64,000 bases of DNA, taken from contig NZ_JAJNCX010000013.1 in the NCBI RefSeq assembly GCF_021026315.1, forward strand, positions 1 through 64,000, given 5' to 3'. Below, in pieces: positions 44,382 to 53,722 of this stretch. The notes beneath the pieces are model-generated. The model did no database searches. It saw nothing but the letters and a program-made list of their open reading frames with translations, and was not told where the DNA came from. Source of the stretch: Rhizobium sp. C4 (GTDB lineage: Bacteria; Pseudomonadota; Alphaproteobacteria; Rhizobiales; Rhizobiaceae). The translations under genes and the position numbers were made by a program. Position 1 is the first letter of the stretch. The number at the start of each line of letters is the position of its first letter.

Positions 44382-45671
44382 GTGGGCAGTGAAGCCGAGA
44401 AAAGCGTCTTTGCCAAACGTCGCAAAGCACCAGTCCTGATCCTGGCATCGGGCGACAAGGTTCGACATCTGACGGTCAAGCCGTGGATGACGGCGCTTGG
44501 CATTGCGGTGGCAGCAACGCTGACGATGGGATATTTTGGCGCCACGACCTATCTGGTCCTTCGCGACGACCTTCTGGGCGCCTCGATCGCCCGGCAGGCC
44601 CGCATCCAGCATGAATATGAAGACCGTATTTCGGCGCTCCGGGCACAGGTTGACCGCGTCACCTCGCGCCAGCTGCTCGACCAGCAGGTCGTCGAGAAGA
44701 AGGTCGAGAAGTTGATGGAGCGCCAGTCGGCGCTCACCGACCGCCACGGCAAGATCAACGAACTCCTGGAGCGCGCCGAAAGCGTCGGTGCCATGCAGCC
44801 GGAAATTCCGGTCCCGGCCACCAAGCCGACGACCGACGACCGCCGCGCCAGCGCCGATTCGCCCTTCGACGCGATCCTCGGCACCGATACGAAGACCGCA
44901 GCCATCGACCCGATCATCACGCGGGCGCTTGGCTTTGCGCCCACGGCGGCACCCGACTCGCCGGCCAACCGCGCCGACCGCATCTTCAGCAATGTCTCGC
45001 TGTCGCTGAAATCCATCGAGCAGCAGCAGATCGCCAAGATCGAAAACCTGCGTCTCGGCGCCTCTGAAAAGGCCGATGCCATCGCCGTCATCCTGCGCCG
45101 CACCGGCATCCAGCCCAAGGATGCGGACAGCACCGAAGACGTCGGCGGCCCGTATATTCCGGTCAACAACCCGACCGGCGACAAGTTCGATCTCAAGCTG
45201 ACCCAGCTCGACCTCGCGCTTCAGCGTCTGGAGGAAATCCGCAGCCAGGCCATGCGCTATCCCTTCGGCAACCCGATCCCGGGCGCCATGGAAACGAGCG
45301 GCTTCGGCTATCGCAAGGATCCCTTTCTCGGCACGCTCGCCCTGCATCCCGGCATCGACTTCCGCGGCGGCATCGGTGATCCCGCCCGTGCAACCGGCGC
45401 CGGCACCGTCATGACGGCAGGCCAGGCGTCCGGCTATGGCAACATGATCGAGATCGACCACGGCAACGGCATCACCACGCGCTACGGCCATCTTTCGGAG
45501 ATCCTCGTCCGCGTCGGACAGCATGTCGAGACCGGCGACACCATCGGCCGCGTCGGCAATACCGGTCGCTCCACCGGCCCTCACCTGCACTACGAAGTCC
45601 GCCGCAACGGCGTCGCCATCGACCCCTCGGGCTTCCTGAATGCCGGCCTGAAGATCACTTCGCTTCTCTGA
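44382..45671 (+). CDS. M23-family peptidoglycan endopeptidase with membrane anchor
   Basis: A 429-aa protein. Residues ~37-55 form a membrane helix (MTALGIAVAATLTMGYFG), followed by a coiled coil (RISALRAQVDRVTSRQLLDQ) and a flexible linker. The C-terminal peptidase domain carries LHPGIDFRGGIG (HxxxD), GHLSEILVRVGQHVETGD and GPHLHYEVRRNG (HxH), so zinc ligands appear complete. The start could be GTG 44382 (GGGGGT upstream) or GTG 44355; the former is preferred. Acts in the periplasm on cross-bridges. Several TTAAC words occur in its upstream region. Confidence 0.9.
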   Translation: MGSEAEKSVFAKRRKAPVLILASGDKVRHLTVKPWMTALGIAVAATLTMGYFGATTYLVLRDDLLGASIARQARIQHEYEDRISALRAQVDRVTSRQLLDQQVVEKKVEKLMERQSALTDRHGKINELLERAESVGAMQPEIPVPATKPTTDDRRASADSPFDAILGTDTKTAAIDPIITRALGFAPTAAPDSPANRADRIFSNVSLSLKSIEQQQIAKIENLRLGASEKADAIAVILRRTGIQPKDADSTEDVGGPYIPVNNPTGDKFDLKLTQLDLALQRLEEIRSQAMRYPFGNPIPGAMETSGFGYRKDPFLGTLALHPGIDFRGGIGDPARATGAGTVMTAGQASGYGNMIEIDHGNGITTRYGHLSEILVRVGQHVETGDTIGRVGNTGRSTGPHLHYEVRRNGVAIDPSGFLNAGLKITSLL

Positions 45672-45751
45672 GACAAATGAGATGGCCGACTTTGACAGGC
45701 GGCACTTTCGGGCGCAGTCTGCAATCCCGGTCCCAACCGGAGTAACACTGA

Positions 45752-46372
45752 ATGCAGGCCTCGACGCTTTTCGCCTTTGCGCTGACCTTCCTCGTTTTTG
45801 CCGCAAGCCCCGGCCCCGACAATTTCACGATTTTCACCCGAACCATATCCGGCGGCCTGAAGGCCGGCATCGCCTATGGCCTCGGCACGGTGACCGGCAT
45901 TCTGATCTTCCTGACCCTCGGCCTGGCAGGCCTGAGCTATGCCGCGCAATCACTCGCTCCCTATATGGTCTTCATTCGTTTTGCCGGGGCCATCTACCTG
46001 ATCTGGATGGGTGTTTCGCTCTGGTTTGCATCGCCCGCCGCAACACCGGCGCCGGGTGCTGCACGGATATCCCGCAGCTCACTCCTGAAAACCTACGCGA
46101 CCGGCGTCGCACTCAATATCGGCAATCCGAAAATGCCGCTTTTCTATCTCGCCATCCTGCCGAACGTCGCGGTCAGCGGCGTCAGCGTCACCGGCTATGT
46201 CGAGCTCGTAGCCGTCATTCTCGCGGTCGAGGCTTTGGTCATTGGCGTCTATGCCGGACTGGCGCTGAAAGCCCGCGCGCTGGCCGCCAACGCCACGGTC
46301 ATGCGCCGCATGAACCGGGCCGCCGGCACGATCATGGCGGCCACCGGTGTGGCAATCTTGTCAAACAGATGA
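45752..46372 (+). CDS. LysE/RhtB-family amino-acid exporter
   Basis: A 206-aa membrane protein with six predicted helices. The N-terminal FLVFAASPGPDNFTIFTRTI with its SPGPD motif and KAGIAYGLGTVTGIL are the LysE/RhtB signature; NIGNPKMPLFYLAILP is the conserved middle segment. Monocistronic, 80 bp after the M23 gene. Substrate (amino acid or homoserine lactone) cannot be told. Confidence 0.92.
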   Translation: MQASTLFAFALTFLVFAASPGPDNFTIFTRTISGGLKAGIAYGLGTVTGILIFLTLGLAGLSYAAQSLAPYMVFIRFAGAIYLIWMGVSLWFASPAATPAPGAARISRSSLLKTYATGVALNIGNPKMPLFYLAILPNVAVSGVSVTGYVELVAVILAVEALVIGVYAGLALKARALAANATVMRRMNRAAGTIMAATGVAILSNR

Positions 46373-46512
46373 AATTTCATCCAGATTAACCTTGGAAGTC
46401 CCGGAAAACTTGACTTTGCGGGGCAACAGGACTAATCCGCAGACGCACATCGAATGCAGATGCAGCCGATTAACCTGTCGTTCTTCTGAACGCGAATGGA
46501 TTATACCCCTCA

Positions 46513-48045
46513 TTGACCACCTTTTCTGATCTCGGCCTGAGCGCCAAAGTCATTTCCGCTGTAACCGATGCAGGTTACACAATCCCGACGCCAATCCAGG
46601 CGGGAGCAATCCCCAAGGCCTTGGAACGGCGCGATATTCTGGGAATTGCGCAGACCGGCACCGGCAAGACGGCAAGCTTCGTGCTGCCCATGCTGACGCT
46701 GCTTGAAAAGGGCCGCGCCCGGGCGCGCATGCCGCGCACGCTCATCCTCGAACCGACGCGCGAACTCGCTGCGCAGGTCGCGGAGAACTTTGAAAAGTAC
46801 GGCAAGAATCACAAGCTGAACGTCGCCCTTCTCATCGGCGGCGTCTCCTTCGACGACCAGGAAAAGAAGCTGGAACGCGGCGCCGACGTGCTGATCGCAA
46901 CCCCCGGCCGCCTGCTCGACCATTTCGAGCGCGGCAAGCTGCTGATGTCCGGCGTCGAGATCCTCGTCATCGACGAAGCCGACCGCATGCTCGACATGGG
47001 CTTCATCCCCGATATCGAGCGCATTGCCAAGACGATCCCCTTCACGCGCCAGACGCTGTTCTTCTCGGCGACCATGCCGAAGGAAATCCAGGTTCTGGCC
47101 GACCAGTTCCTGCAGAACCCGGAGCGTATCGAAGTCTCGACCCGCTCCTCGACAGCCCTGACCGTCACGCAGCGTCTCGTCGCCGTCCAGTCGAAGGATT
47201 ACGAGAAGCGCGCAGCCCTGCGCGATCTCATCCGTGCTCAGGAAGAACTGAAGAACGCGATCATCTTCTGCAACCGCAAGAAGGATGTCGCAGATCTGTT
47301 CCGTTCGCTCGAGCGCCACGGCTTCTCCGTCGGCGCCCTGCACGGTGACATGGACCAGCGCTCGCGCATGGCCATGCTGCAAGGTTTCAAGGACAACCAG
47401 ATCACGCTTCTGGTTGCCTCCGACGTCGCGGCCCGTGGCCTCGACATTCCTGACGTGAGCCACGTCTTCAACTTCGACGTCCCGATCCATGCGGAAGACT
47501 ATGTCCACCGCATTGGCCGCACTGGTCGTGCCGGCCGTTCGGGCGCCGCCTTCACCCTCGTTGCCAACCGTGACCGCAAGGCGCTCGATGCGATCGAAAA
47601 GCTGATCGACAAGAAGCTCGAGTGGCTTGACGGCGATCTCTCGGCACTGCCGCCGAGCGTGGCCGGCGAAGAGGATGAACGCCGTGGTGGCCGCGATCGC
47701 AATGATCGCAGCCGTGGTGGCAAGGGCCGCAGGGATCGCACCGAAGGCCGGCCAGAAGGCCGCAGCGAGCCCCGCGCGGAGACAAAGAAGCCGGAACGCG
47801 ACATCGAAGTCGCGGCCGAGAAGCGACAGGAAACAATTGAGGAAACACCCGTGGCAAGACCCGCACGCAATGAATCTGAAAAGAGCAATCGTCCGCCGCG
47901 CGACTATCGCGTCAACCCGGCAAACGACGATCATCGCGAGCGCCGTCAGCGCAACCATCGCCGCAACGATGACGACGGTCCGACGCCGGTTGGCTTCGGC
48001 GACGACATCCCGGCTTTCATGCTGATCGTCGCAAATAGCAAGTAA
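46513..48045 (+). CDS. DEAD-box RNA helicase, RhlE-like
   Basis: A 510-aa helicase. Q motif FSDLGLSAKVISAV with TPIQAGAIP, motif I AQTGTGKT, Ia PTRELAAQV, II VIDEADRMLDMGF, III SATMP, V VASDVAARGLDIP, VI HRIGRTGRAG are all present. After residue ~390 the tail is low-complexity and Arg/Asp/Glu rich (RRGGRDRNDRSRGGKGRR), typical of RNA chaperoning tails. The start is TTG 46513; no Shine-Dalgarno sequence is seen, and the ATG at 46496 runs into a stop. Followed after 4 bases by a NUDIX gene. Confidence 0.93.
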   Translation: MTTFSDLGLSAKVISAVTDAGYTIPTPIQAGAIPKALERRDILGIAQTGTGKTASFVLPMLTLLEKGRARARMPRTLILEPTRELAAQVAENFEKYGKNHKLNVALLIGGVSFDDQEKKLERGADVLIATPGRLLDHFERGKLLMSGVEILVIDEADRMLDMGFIPDIERIAKTIPFTRQTLFFSATMPKEIQVLADQFLQNPERIEVSTRSSTALTVTQRLVAVQSKDYEKRAALRDLIRAQEELKNAIIFCNRKKDVADLFRSLERHGFSVGALHGDMDQRSRMAMLQGFKDNQITLLVASDVAARGLDIPDVSHVFNFDVPIHAEDYVHRIGRTGRAGRSGAAFTLVANRDRKALDAIEKLIDKKLEWLDGDLSALPPSVAGEEDERRGGRDRNDRSRGGKGRRDRTEGRPEGRSEPRAETKKPERDIEVAAEKRQETIEETPVARPARNESEKSNRPPRDYRVNPANDDHRERRQRNHRRNDDDGPTPVGFGDDIPAFMLIVANSK

Positions 48046-48049
48046 GACC

Positions 48050-48454
48050 ATGGGTCAGCCGGGAACAGATTTTCCGGGATTGGGTGTCGGCCTCGTTATC
48101 AAACGGGGCCGTTCCATTTTGCTCTACCGCCGCACTAAGATGCCCGAAGCCGGCCACTGGAACATTCCAGGCGGCAAGGTCGATCACATGGAATCGTCCG
48201 AGGACGCCGGCCGCCGCGAAACGCTGGAAGAAACGGGCCTCACCATTGGCGAGATGCGTTTCCTCTGCGTCTACGAATACCGCTCAGCCTCCGACGGTCA
48301 TCACTGGGTGTCATTGATCTACGTGACCGACGATTTCACCGGTGAGCCCCGCGTCATGGAACCGGACAAGCTCCCCGAATTCGGCTGGTTCGACATCGAT
48401 GCCCTGCCGGAGACGGTGTCAAAGTTCACGCTGCATGCGGTTGGGCATTTGTGA
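48050..48454 (+). CDS. NUDIX hydrolase
   Basis: A 134-aa pyrophosphohydrolase. The NUDIX box GKVDHMESSEDAGRRETLEE followed by TGL fits GX5EX7REUXEEXGU, with Thr in place of the first hydrophobic residue. HWNIPGGKV and WVSLIYVTDDF fit the ADP-ribose/dNTP-type fold. Begins 4 bases after the helicase stop, so probably co-transcribed. Substrate unknown. Confidence 0.9.
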   Translation: MGQPGTDFPGLGVGLVIKRGRSILLYRRTKMPEAGHWNIPGGKVDHMESSEDAGRRETLEETGLTIGEMRFLCVYEYRSASDGHHWVSLIYVTDDFTGEPRVMEPDKLPEFGWFDIDALPETVSKFTLHAVGHL

Positions 48455-48491
48455 AATGGCTGACGCGGCGCAAAGCTGCTAAAATCATCCC

Positions 48492-48698
48492 ATGTCCATC
48501 TCTGATCACTCACTGACTGACATCAGACCAAAGGCAACACCCAGCCCGGCAGAGATTGCCGCCTGGGAAGCTCTCCCTCAAGACGAGCAACTTCGTCGGC
48601 TTCGTGAGAGCTTTGAAGACCCCGAATGCTCGCGTCTCAGCAACAAGAGCATGACGGAGATCTTGGCTGAGGCGCTCAGCAGGGCATCACTTCCATAA
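48492..48698 (+). CDS. hypothetical 68-aa protein, antitoxin-like
   Basis: Begins MSISDHSLTDIRPKATPSPA and contains EIAAWEALPQDEQLRRLRES, with KSMTEILAEALSR at the C-terminus. The pattern is reminiscent of small antidotes or stability determinants found beside ParE/RelE toxins in rhizobia, but no toxin gene is adjacent here. No Shine-Dalgarno sequence precedes the ATG. Reading continues for 68 codons with acceptable codon use. It could be an orphan antitoxin. Confidence 0.55.
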   Translation: MSISDHSLTDIRPKATPSPAEIAAWEALPQDEQLRRLRESFEDPECSRLSNKSMTEILAEALSRASLP

Positions 48699-48799
48699 AC
48701 GTCACAAAATCAACTTCGCTCATGAACTAGCAGAACATTGAATTGGACGGCTAAAACCGGACACAATAGCCTTTCTGACGAAACTCAGGAGACCGCGCC

Positions 48800-49252
48800 T
48801 TGTCCGCCGACATCACCATCCGTCCCGTTACCCGCGAAGACCACGACATCTGGATGCCGCTCTGGAAGGGCTATCAGCGCTTTTACAAGACCGATATTCC
48901 CGACGAGACCAGCGCCGTCACCTGGCGCCGCTTCCTCGATCCGGATGAGCCGATGTTTGCGGCACTCGCCTTTGACGGCGCCAGGGCGGTCGGCATGGTG
49001 CATTACATCTTCCACCGCTCCTGCTGGACGGTCGGCGACTATGTCTATCTGCAGGATCTCTATGTCGCTGAAGGCCTTCGCGGCGGCGGCATCGGCCGCA
49101 AGCTCATAGAATTCGTCTACGAAGACGCCAAGGCCAAGGGCGCGTCCCGCGTCCACTGGCTGACGCACGAGACGAATACCGACGCGATGAAGCTCTATGA
49201 TCGCATCGCATCCAAGTCGGGATTTATCCAGTACCGTCAGATGTTTGCCTGA
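48800..49252 (+). CDS. GNAT-family N-acetyltransferase
   Basis: A 150-aa acetyltransferase. ITIRPVTREDHDIWMPLWKG is the N-terminal strand-helix, YLQDLYVAEGLRGGGIGRKL contains the acetyl-CoA-binding R/QxxGxG/A loop, and THETNTDAMKLYDRIASKSG is the final motif. Start is TTG 48800 with AGGAG 9 bases ahead. Monocistronic. Acceptor substrate unknown. Confidence 0.9.
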   Translation: MSADITIRPVTREDHDIWMPLWKGYQRFYKTDIPDETSAVTWRRFLDPDEPMFAALAFDGARAVGMVHYIFHRSCWTVGDYVYLQDLYVAEGLRGGGIGRKLIEFVYEDAKAKGASRVHWLTHETNTDAMKLYDRIASKSGFIQYRQMFA

Positions 49253-49285
49253 GCGGCTGAGTGCTGCTGAGGTGCGGTGAGAACG

Positions 49286-49386
49286 CCCTCACCCTGAGGT
49301 GGCCGCGCAAGGCGCGGCCCTCGAAGAGTCCTTCGCCGCACTCTGATCCGTCGAGGCCACCCTTAGGGCGGCGCCTCGGGATGACG
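49286..49386. repeat. rhizobial intergenic palindromic repeat (second family)
   Basis: Starts CCCTCACCCTGAGGTGGCC, includes a perfect hairpin GGCCGCGC-AAG-GCGCGGCC (49301-49319), and ends CGGCGCCTCGGGATGACG. It is not related to the RIME-like copies at 13758 and 18847; the CCTCACCCTGAGG...GGATGACG frame is one I recognise as widespread in Rhizobiales. Confidence 0.65.
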
Positions 49387-49417
49387 CCAGAACGTGCGGC
49401 AGGAGCCAATGAAGCGC

Positions 49418-50245
49418 TCAGGCGGCTTCCGCGGCCTGTGCCTTCTCGCCGCGCGCGGCAAGCTGCAGGACCTTCGGCTTCGGCACCAGCTCGGAGGCCG
49501 GGGTCCAGTGGATCAGTTCCATCGTGCCGTCGAAATGCTCGACGACAGCCGTGCAGCTTTCCACCCAGTCGCCGGTATTGATATAGCGGATACCCTCGAT
49601 ATCCTCCATCACCGCATGGTGAATATGCCCGCAGACGACGCCGTCGACCTTGTGGCGGCGGGCTTCTTCGGCGACGAAATGCTGGAACTCGCCGATGAAA
49701 TTGACGGCGTGCTTGACCTGCAGCTTCGCCCAGGCCGAGAACGACCAGTAAGGCAACCCGAGACGGCGGCGCACGGCCGCAAGGCCGCGATTGACGAGGA
49801 TGGCCGCATCATAGGCCCAGTCGCCGAGATAGGCGAGCAGGCGGTAGTTGCGCACCACGATATCGAATTCGTCACCATGGATGACGAGATATTTCTTGCC
49901 GTCGGCGGCCTCATGGATCCAGTTCAGCGCCACCTCGATGCCGCCGAAATGCATGCCCGGGAAGTCGCGCAGGAATTCGTCGTGATTGCCCGGCACATAG
50001 ATGATGCGGGCGCCCTTGCGTGCCTTGCGCAGCAGCTTCTGGACGACATCGTTGCAGCTCTGCGGCCAGTGCCAGCTGCGCTTCAGCCGCCAGCCGTCGA
50101 TGATGTCGCCGACGAGAATATAGGTCTCGGCATCGTGGTAGCGCATGAAGTCGATGAGAAAATCGGCCTTGGCCGCCTTCGAGCCCAGATGGACGTCGGA
50201 AATGAAGATGGTGCGGAATGTCCTTGCTTCAGGTTCTGCGCTCAT
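49418..50245 (-). CDS. UDP-2,3-diacylglucosamine diphosphatase-like metallophosphoesterase
   Basis: A 275-aa calcineurin-like phosphoesterase (COG2908). The metal ligands are visible in FISDVHLGSKAAK, LVGDIIDGWRLK, YVPGNHDEFLRD, VIHGDEFD and VVCGHIHHAVM. This is the LpxH-like group; alphaproteobacteria often use LpxI for lipid A, so the actual substrate may differ. ATG 50245. Convergent with the GNAT gene, divergent from maeB. Confidence 0.88.
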   Translation of the reverse strand: MSAEPEARTFRTIFISDVHLGSKAAKADFLIDFMRYHDAETYILVGDIIDGWRLKRSWHWPQSCNDVVQKLLRKARKGARIIYVPGNHDEFLRDFPGMHFGGIEVALNWIHEAADGKKYLVIHGDEFDIVVRNYRLLAYLGDWAYDAAILVNRGLAAVRRRLGLPYWSFSAWAKLQVKHAVNFIGEFQHFVAEEARRHKVDGVVCGHIHHAVMEDIEGIRYINTGDWVESCTAVVEHFDGTMELIHWTPASELVPKPKVLQLAARGEKAQAAEAA

Positions 50246-50440
50246 CGTCCCAGCCTTTCATCGCTGCGCTTGTCATGGCTCTCAAAACCAGACTCGTGTT
50301 TCAGGATGATGACAGAAAGGATGCCTTACCAGCTGGCCGTCACAAAATCGCCCGAGGCGGCATTGAGGGGACTACCCGACACCGACAATTGGTGTAAGGA
50401 AGATTCGCGCAAACAAAAAAGACCACCGGAGATGGCAGGC

Positions 50441-52765
50441 ATGGAATCGCTTGATGACAACAAGGCGCCGCAGGGCGCGCCTCAAACAGCAGACCTCGAC
50501 GCGCAGGCGCTATTTTATCATCGCTATCCACGCCCCGGTAAGATGGAAATCACGGCGACGAAGCCGCTCGGCAACCAGCGCGACCTCGCGCTCGCCTATT
50601 CGCCGGGCGTCGCCGCCCCCTGCCTCGCCATCAAGGACGATCCGGCAACCGCCGCCTTCTACACGGCCCGTTCCAACCTTGTGGCCGTCGTGTCCAACGG
50701 AACCGCGGTTCTCGGTCTCGGCAATATCGGCGCACTCGCGTCCAAGCCCGTGATGGAAGGCAAGGCCGTCCTCTTCAAGAAATTCGCCGGCATCGACGTC
50801 TTCGACATCGAGATCAACGCGCCCGCCGTCGGGGACATGGTCAAGGTCGTCTCGGCGCTGGAGCCCACATTCGGCGGCATCAACCTTGAGGACATCAAGG
50901 CGCCGGAATGTTTCGAGGTCGAGCGGCAGCTCCGCGAAATCATGGACATCCCGGTCTTCCACGATGACCAGCACGGCACCGCCATCATCGTCGCCGCCGC
51001 CGTCCTCAACGGTCTGGAGCTTGCCGGCAAGGACATCTCCAAGGTCAAGATCGTCGCCTCGGGCGCCGGTGCAGCAGCACTCGCCTGTCTCAACCTGTTG
51101 GTCGCGCTCGGCGCCCGGCGCGAGAACATCTGGGTGCATGACATCGAAGGCCTCGTCTACAAGGGCCGCGAAGCCCTCATGGACGAATGGAAGTCGGTCT
51201 ACGCCCAGGAAAGCGACAAGCGCACGCTCGCCGACAGCATCGGCGGCGCCGATATCTTCCTCGGCCTCTCCGCCGCCGGCGTGCTGAAGCCGGAACTGCT
51301 GGTGCAGATGGCTGAAAAGCCGCTGATCATGGCACTGGCCAACCCGACGCCGGAAATCATGCCGGAACTTGCCCGTACGGCGCGCCCGGATGCGATGATC
51401 TGCACCGGCCGGTCGGACTTCCCGAACCAGGTCAACAACGTTCTCTGCTTCCCCTATATCTTCCGAGGCGCGCTCGACTGCGGCGCCCGCACGATCAACG
51501 AGGAAATGAAGCTCGCCGCCGTGCGCGCCATCGCCTCGCTTGCCCGCGAGGAGCCTTCGGATGTAGCCGCCCGCGCCTATTCCGGCGAAACACCGGTCTT
51601 CGGGCCGGAATATCTCATCCCCTCGCCCTTCGACCAGCGCCTCATCCTGCGCATTGCCCCTTGCGTCGCCAAGGCAGCCGCAGAAACGGGTGTTGCCACC
51701 CGTCCGATCCAGGATTTCGACGCCTATCTCGATGAGCTGAACCGCTTCGTCTTCCGTTCCGGCTTCATCATGAAGCCGCTCTTCACCGCCGCGAAGACGG
51801 CCGCCAAGAAGCGCGTCATCTTTGCCGAAGGCGAAGACGAACGCGTTCTGCGTGCCGCCCAGGTCCTGCTGGAAGAAGGCATTGCCAAGCCGATCCTCAT
51901 CGGCCGCCCCTCCATCCTGCAGTCGCGCCTGGAGCGCTTCGGCCTCAAGATCCGGCCGGATGTCGACTTCGAAGTCGTGAACCCGGAATCCGACCGCCGC
52001 TATCGCGACTATGTGGACGAATATTTCGCCCATGTCGGCCGCAGCGGCGTCACGCCGGAAGCCGCCCGCACGATCGTCCGCACCAACTCCACCGTGATTG
52101 CGGCGCTCGCCGTCAAGCGCGGCGATGCGGATGCGCTGATCTGCGGCCTCGAAGGCCGCTATGACCGGCACCTCCGCGACGTCAAGCAGATCATCGGCAA
52201 GAAGCCCGGCGTCATCGATTTCTCGGGTCTCAGCCTGCTGATCTCGCAGCGCGGCGCCACCTTCTTCACCGACACCTATGTCACCTACAATCCGAGCGCC
52301 GAAGAAATCGCCGAAATGACAATCATGGCGGCGCGCGAAATCCGCCGCTTCGGCATCAAGCCGCGCGCAGCCCTCGTCTCGCATTCGAATTTCGGTTCGC
52401 GCGATTCCGAATCCGCCCGCAAGATGCGCCTCGCCACGCAGCTCGTGCGCGAACAGGCGCCCGACCTTGAGGCAGATGGCGAAATGCACGGCGATTCCGC
52501 GATCTCCGAAATCCTGCGCAAGCGCGTCATGCCCGACACGACTCTTACCGGCGAAGCCAACCTCATCGTCTTCCCGACGCTGGACGCCGCCAACATCACG
52601 CTCGGCATCGTCAAGACCATGACGGACAGCCTGCATGTCGGCCCGATCCTGCTCGGTGCCGCCATGCCCGCGCACATCCTGACGCCCTCCGTCACCTCGC
52701 GCGGCGTCGTCAACATGGCGACGCTCGCCGTGGTCGAAGCGTCACATCCGGAAGGCGGCCTCTAA
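50441..52765 (+). CDS. maeB: NADP-dependent malic enzyme with phosphotransacetylase-like domain
   Basis: A 774-aa two-domain enzyme. N-terminal malic domain: [70 protein letters not shown] (NADP fold). From about residue 440 a phosphotransacetylase-like domain follows ([41 protein letters not shown]), which is thought to be regulatory and to bind acetyl-CoA. It decarboxylates malate to pyruvate with NADPH. ATG 50441 has GGAG 9 bases upstream; the earlier ATG at 50432 abuts it. Confidence 0.94.
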   Translation: MESLDDNKAPQGAPQTADLDAQALFYHRYPRPGKMEITATKPLGNQRDLALAYSPGVAAPCLAIKDDPATAAFYTARSNLVAVVSNGTAVLGLGNIGALASKPVMEGKAVLFKKFAGIDVFDIEINAPAVGDMVKVVSALEPTFGGINLEDIKAPECFEVERQLREIMDIPVFHDDQHGTAIIVAAAVLNGLELAGKDISKVKIVASGAGAAALACLNLLVALGARRENIWVHDIEGLVYKGREALMDEWKSVYAQESDKRTLADSIGGADIFLGLSAAGVLKPELLVQMAEKPLIMALANPTPEIMPELARTARPDAMICTGRSDFPNQVNNVLCFPYIFRGALDCGARTINEEMKLAAVRAIASLAREEPSDVAARAYSGETPVFGPEYLIPSPFDQRLILRIAPCVAKAAAETGVATRPIQDFDAYLDELNRFVFRSGFIMKPLFTAAKTAAKKRVIFAEGEDERVLRAAQVLLEEGIAKPILIGRPSILQSRLERFGLKIRPDVDFEVVNPESDRRYRDYVDEYFAHVGRSGVTPEAARTIVRTNSTVIAALAVKRGDADALICGLEGRYDRHLRDVKQIIGKKPGVIDFSGLSLLISQRGATFFTDTYVTYNPSAEEIAEMTIMAAREIRRFGIKPRAALVSHSNFGSRDSESARKMRLATQLVREQAPDLEADGEMHGDSAISEILRKRVMPDTTLTGEANLIVFPTLDAANITLGIVKTMTDSLHVGPILLGAAMPAHILTPSVTSRGVVNMATLAVVEASHPEGGL

Positions 52766-52807
52766 GGCCGGAGAACAGCGCACAGTTGCCAAGGGCCCGA
52801 CCATTGG

Positions 52808-52832
52808 TTATCCCGTAGATTTTTAGGGATAA
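52808..52832 (+). promoter_or_regulatory. inverted repeat enclosing the ribosome binding site of the luxR-type gene
   Basis: TTATCCC (52808-52814), 11 bases, GGGATAA (52826-52832), three bases before the ATG at 52836. In the mRNA the right arm contains the AGGGA ribosome binding site, so the hairpin would hide it. As DNA it could equally be an operator. Confidence 0.5.
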
Positions 52833-52835
52833 GCA

Positions 52836-53600
52836 ATGCCGGGCCCGACTGGCTATAGCGCGCTCCTCGCAGCACTTGGAAATCCCGCCAGTTTCGACCC
52901 GCAAGCCTTCCTCACAAGGCTGCAGGCGGAATATGGGCTCGCGCATGTGCTTTACGGCGACCTGCGGCGCGACGGCAGTGCGTTTATCCCCGGCAGGCTG
53001 ATCCACGGCCAAGATCCCGAGTTCGAGCGCCTGATCCGTGAGGAAGGCCTCGCCGTGCTTCATCCGCTGTTCGAAGCCGCGGCCCGGCGGTTCGGGCCGG
53101 CCGTTCTTGAGCCCTCCAACCGGGCAAAGACGGGAACGGACACGATCCGGGTGCATCCCCGTTGCCGCGACAGCCGGCCCCTCCTCGTCTTTCCGCTGGT
53201 GCCGTCGCGACCGGGCGTCGCCTTTCTGGCTGCCGACCCCGGCCGGCTGGAAGATCGGCGCGAAGCACGGGAAATCCTGATGCGCGACCTCGCCGCCCTT
53301 GCCGGCCTTTTCCATGCGCGACAGCTCGCACTTGCCCCCCTCCGCTCGCAAGGCGGAGCACAGGCAGACGCACGGCCCCGTCTGACGCCGCGCGAACGCG
53401 AAGTTCTTGAATGGGTTGCGGGTGGAAAGACCTATTGGGAAATCGCCCGCATCCTCGGCATTTCCGAACGCACGGTGCGCCATTTCATGTCGGCCTGCCG
53501 CGAAAAACTCGATGCCGTGTCCAACAAGCAGGCGGTGGCGAGGGCCGTGGCGACAGGGTTGATCGAGATCGGCTATCCAGCGCCGCCGCCTCGGAAATAG
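52836..53600 (+). CDS. LuxR-family quorum-sensing regulator
   Basis: A 254-aa protein. The N-terminal ~165 residues resemble the autoinducer-binding domain in shape (LQAEYGLAHVLYGDLRRDGS, DPEFERLIREEGLAVLHPLF), though canonical Trp/Tyr/Asp positions are poorly conserved. The C-terminal HTH_LuxR is clear: LTPREREVLEWVAGGKTYWE followed by IARILGISERTVRHFMSACR. A luxI-type gene follows about 120 bp downstream on the same strand, so this is a cognate regulator rather than a solo. AGGGA 9 bases upstream of the ATG lies inside a hairpin. Confidence 0.88.
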   Translation: MPGPTGYSALLAALGNPASFDPQAFLTRLQAEYGLAHVLYGDLRRDGSAFIPGRLIHGQDPEFERLIREEGLAVLHPLFEAAARRFGPAVLEPSNRAKTGTDTIRVHPRCRDSRPLLVFPLVPSRPGVAFLAADPGRLEDRREAREILMRDLAALAGLFHARQLALAPLRSQGGAQADARPRLTPREREVLEWVAGGKTYWEIARILGISERTVRHFMSACREKLDAVSNKQAVARAVATGLIEIGYPAPPPRK

Positions 53601-53722
53601 GCCTATACTACCCACCCGCATACAATCAAATTTTATACATTTAAAGTTGTCCATACCGACAGTACACAATCAAAGATGCAAGTGGCCTTCTTCTCCGGTC
53701 AATGACCTTCCGGAGAAATGCC

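Noticed and set aside
49394-50440. Apparent N-terminal extension of the malic enzyme
   Set aside because: Antisense to the metallophosphoesterase gene; the malic enzyme begins at 50441 with a proper ribosome binding site.
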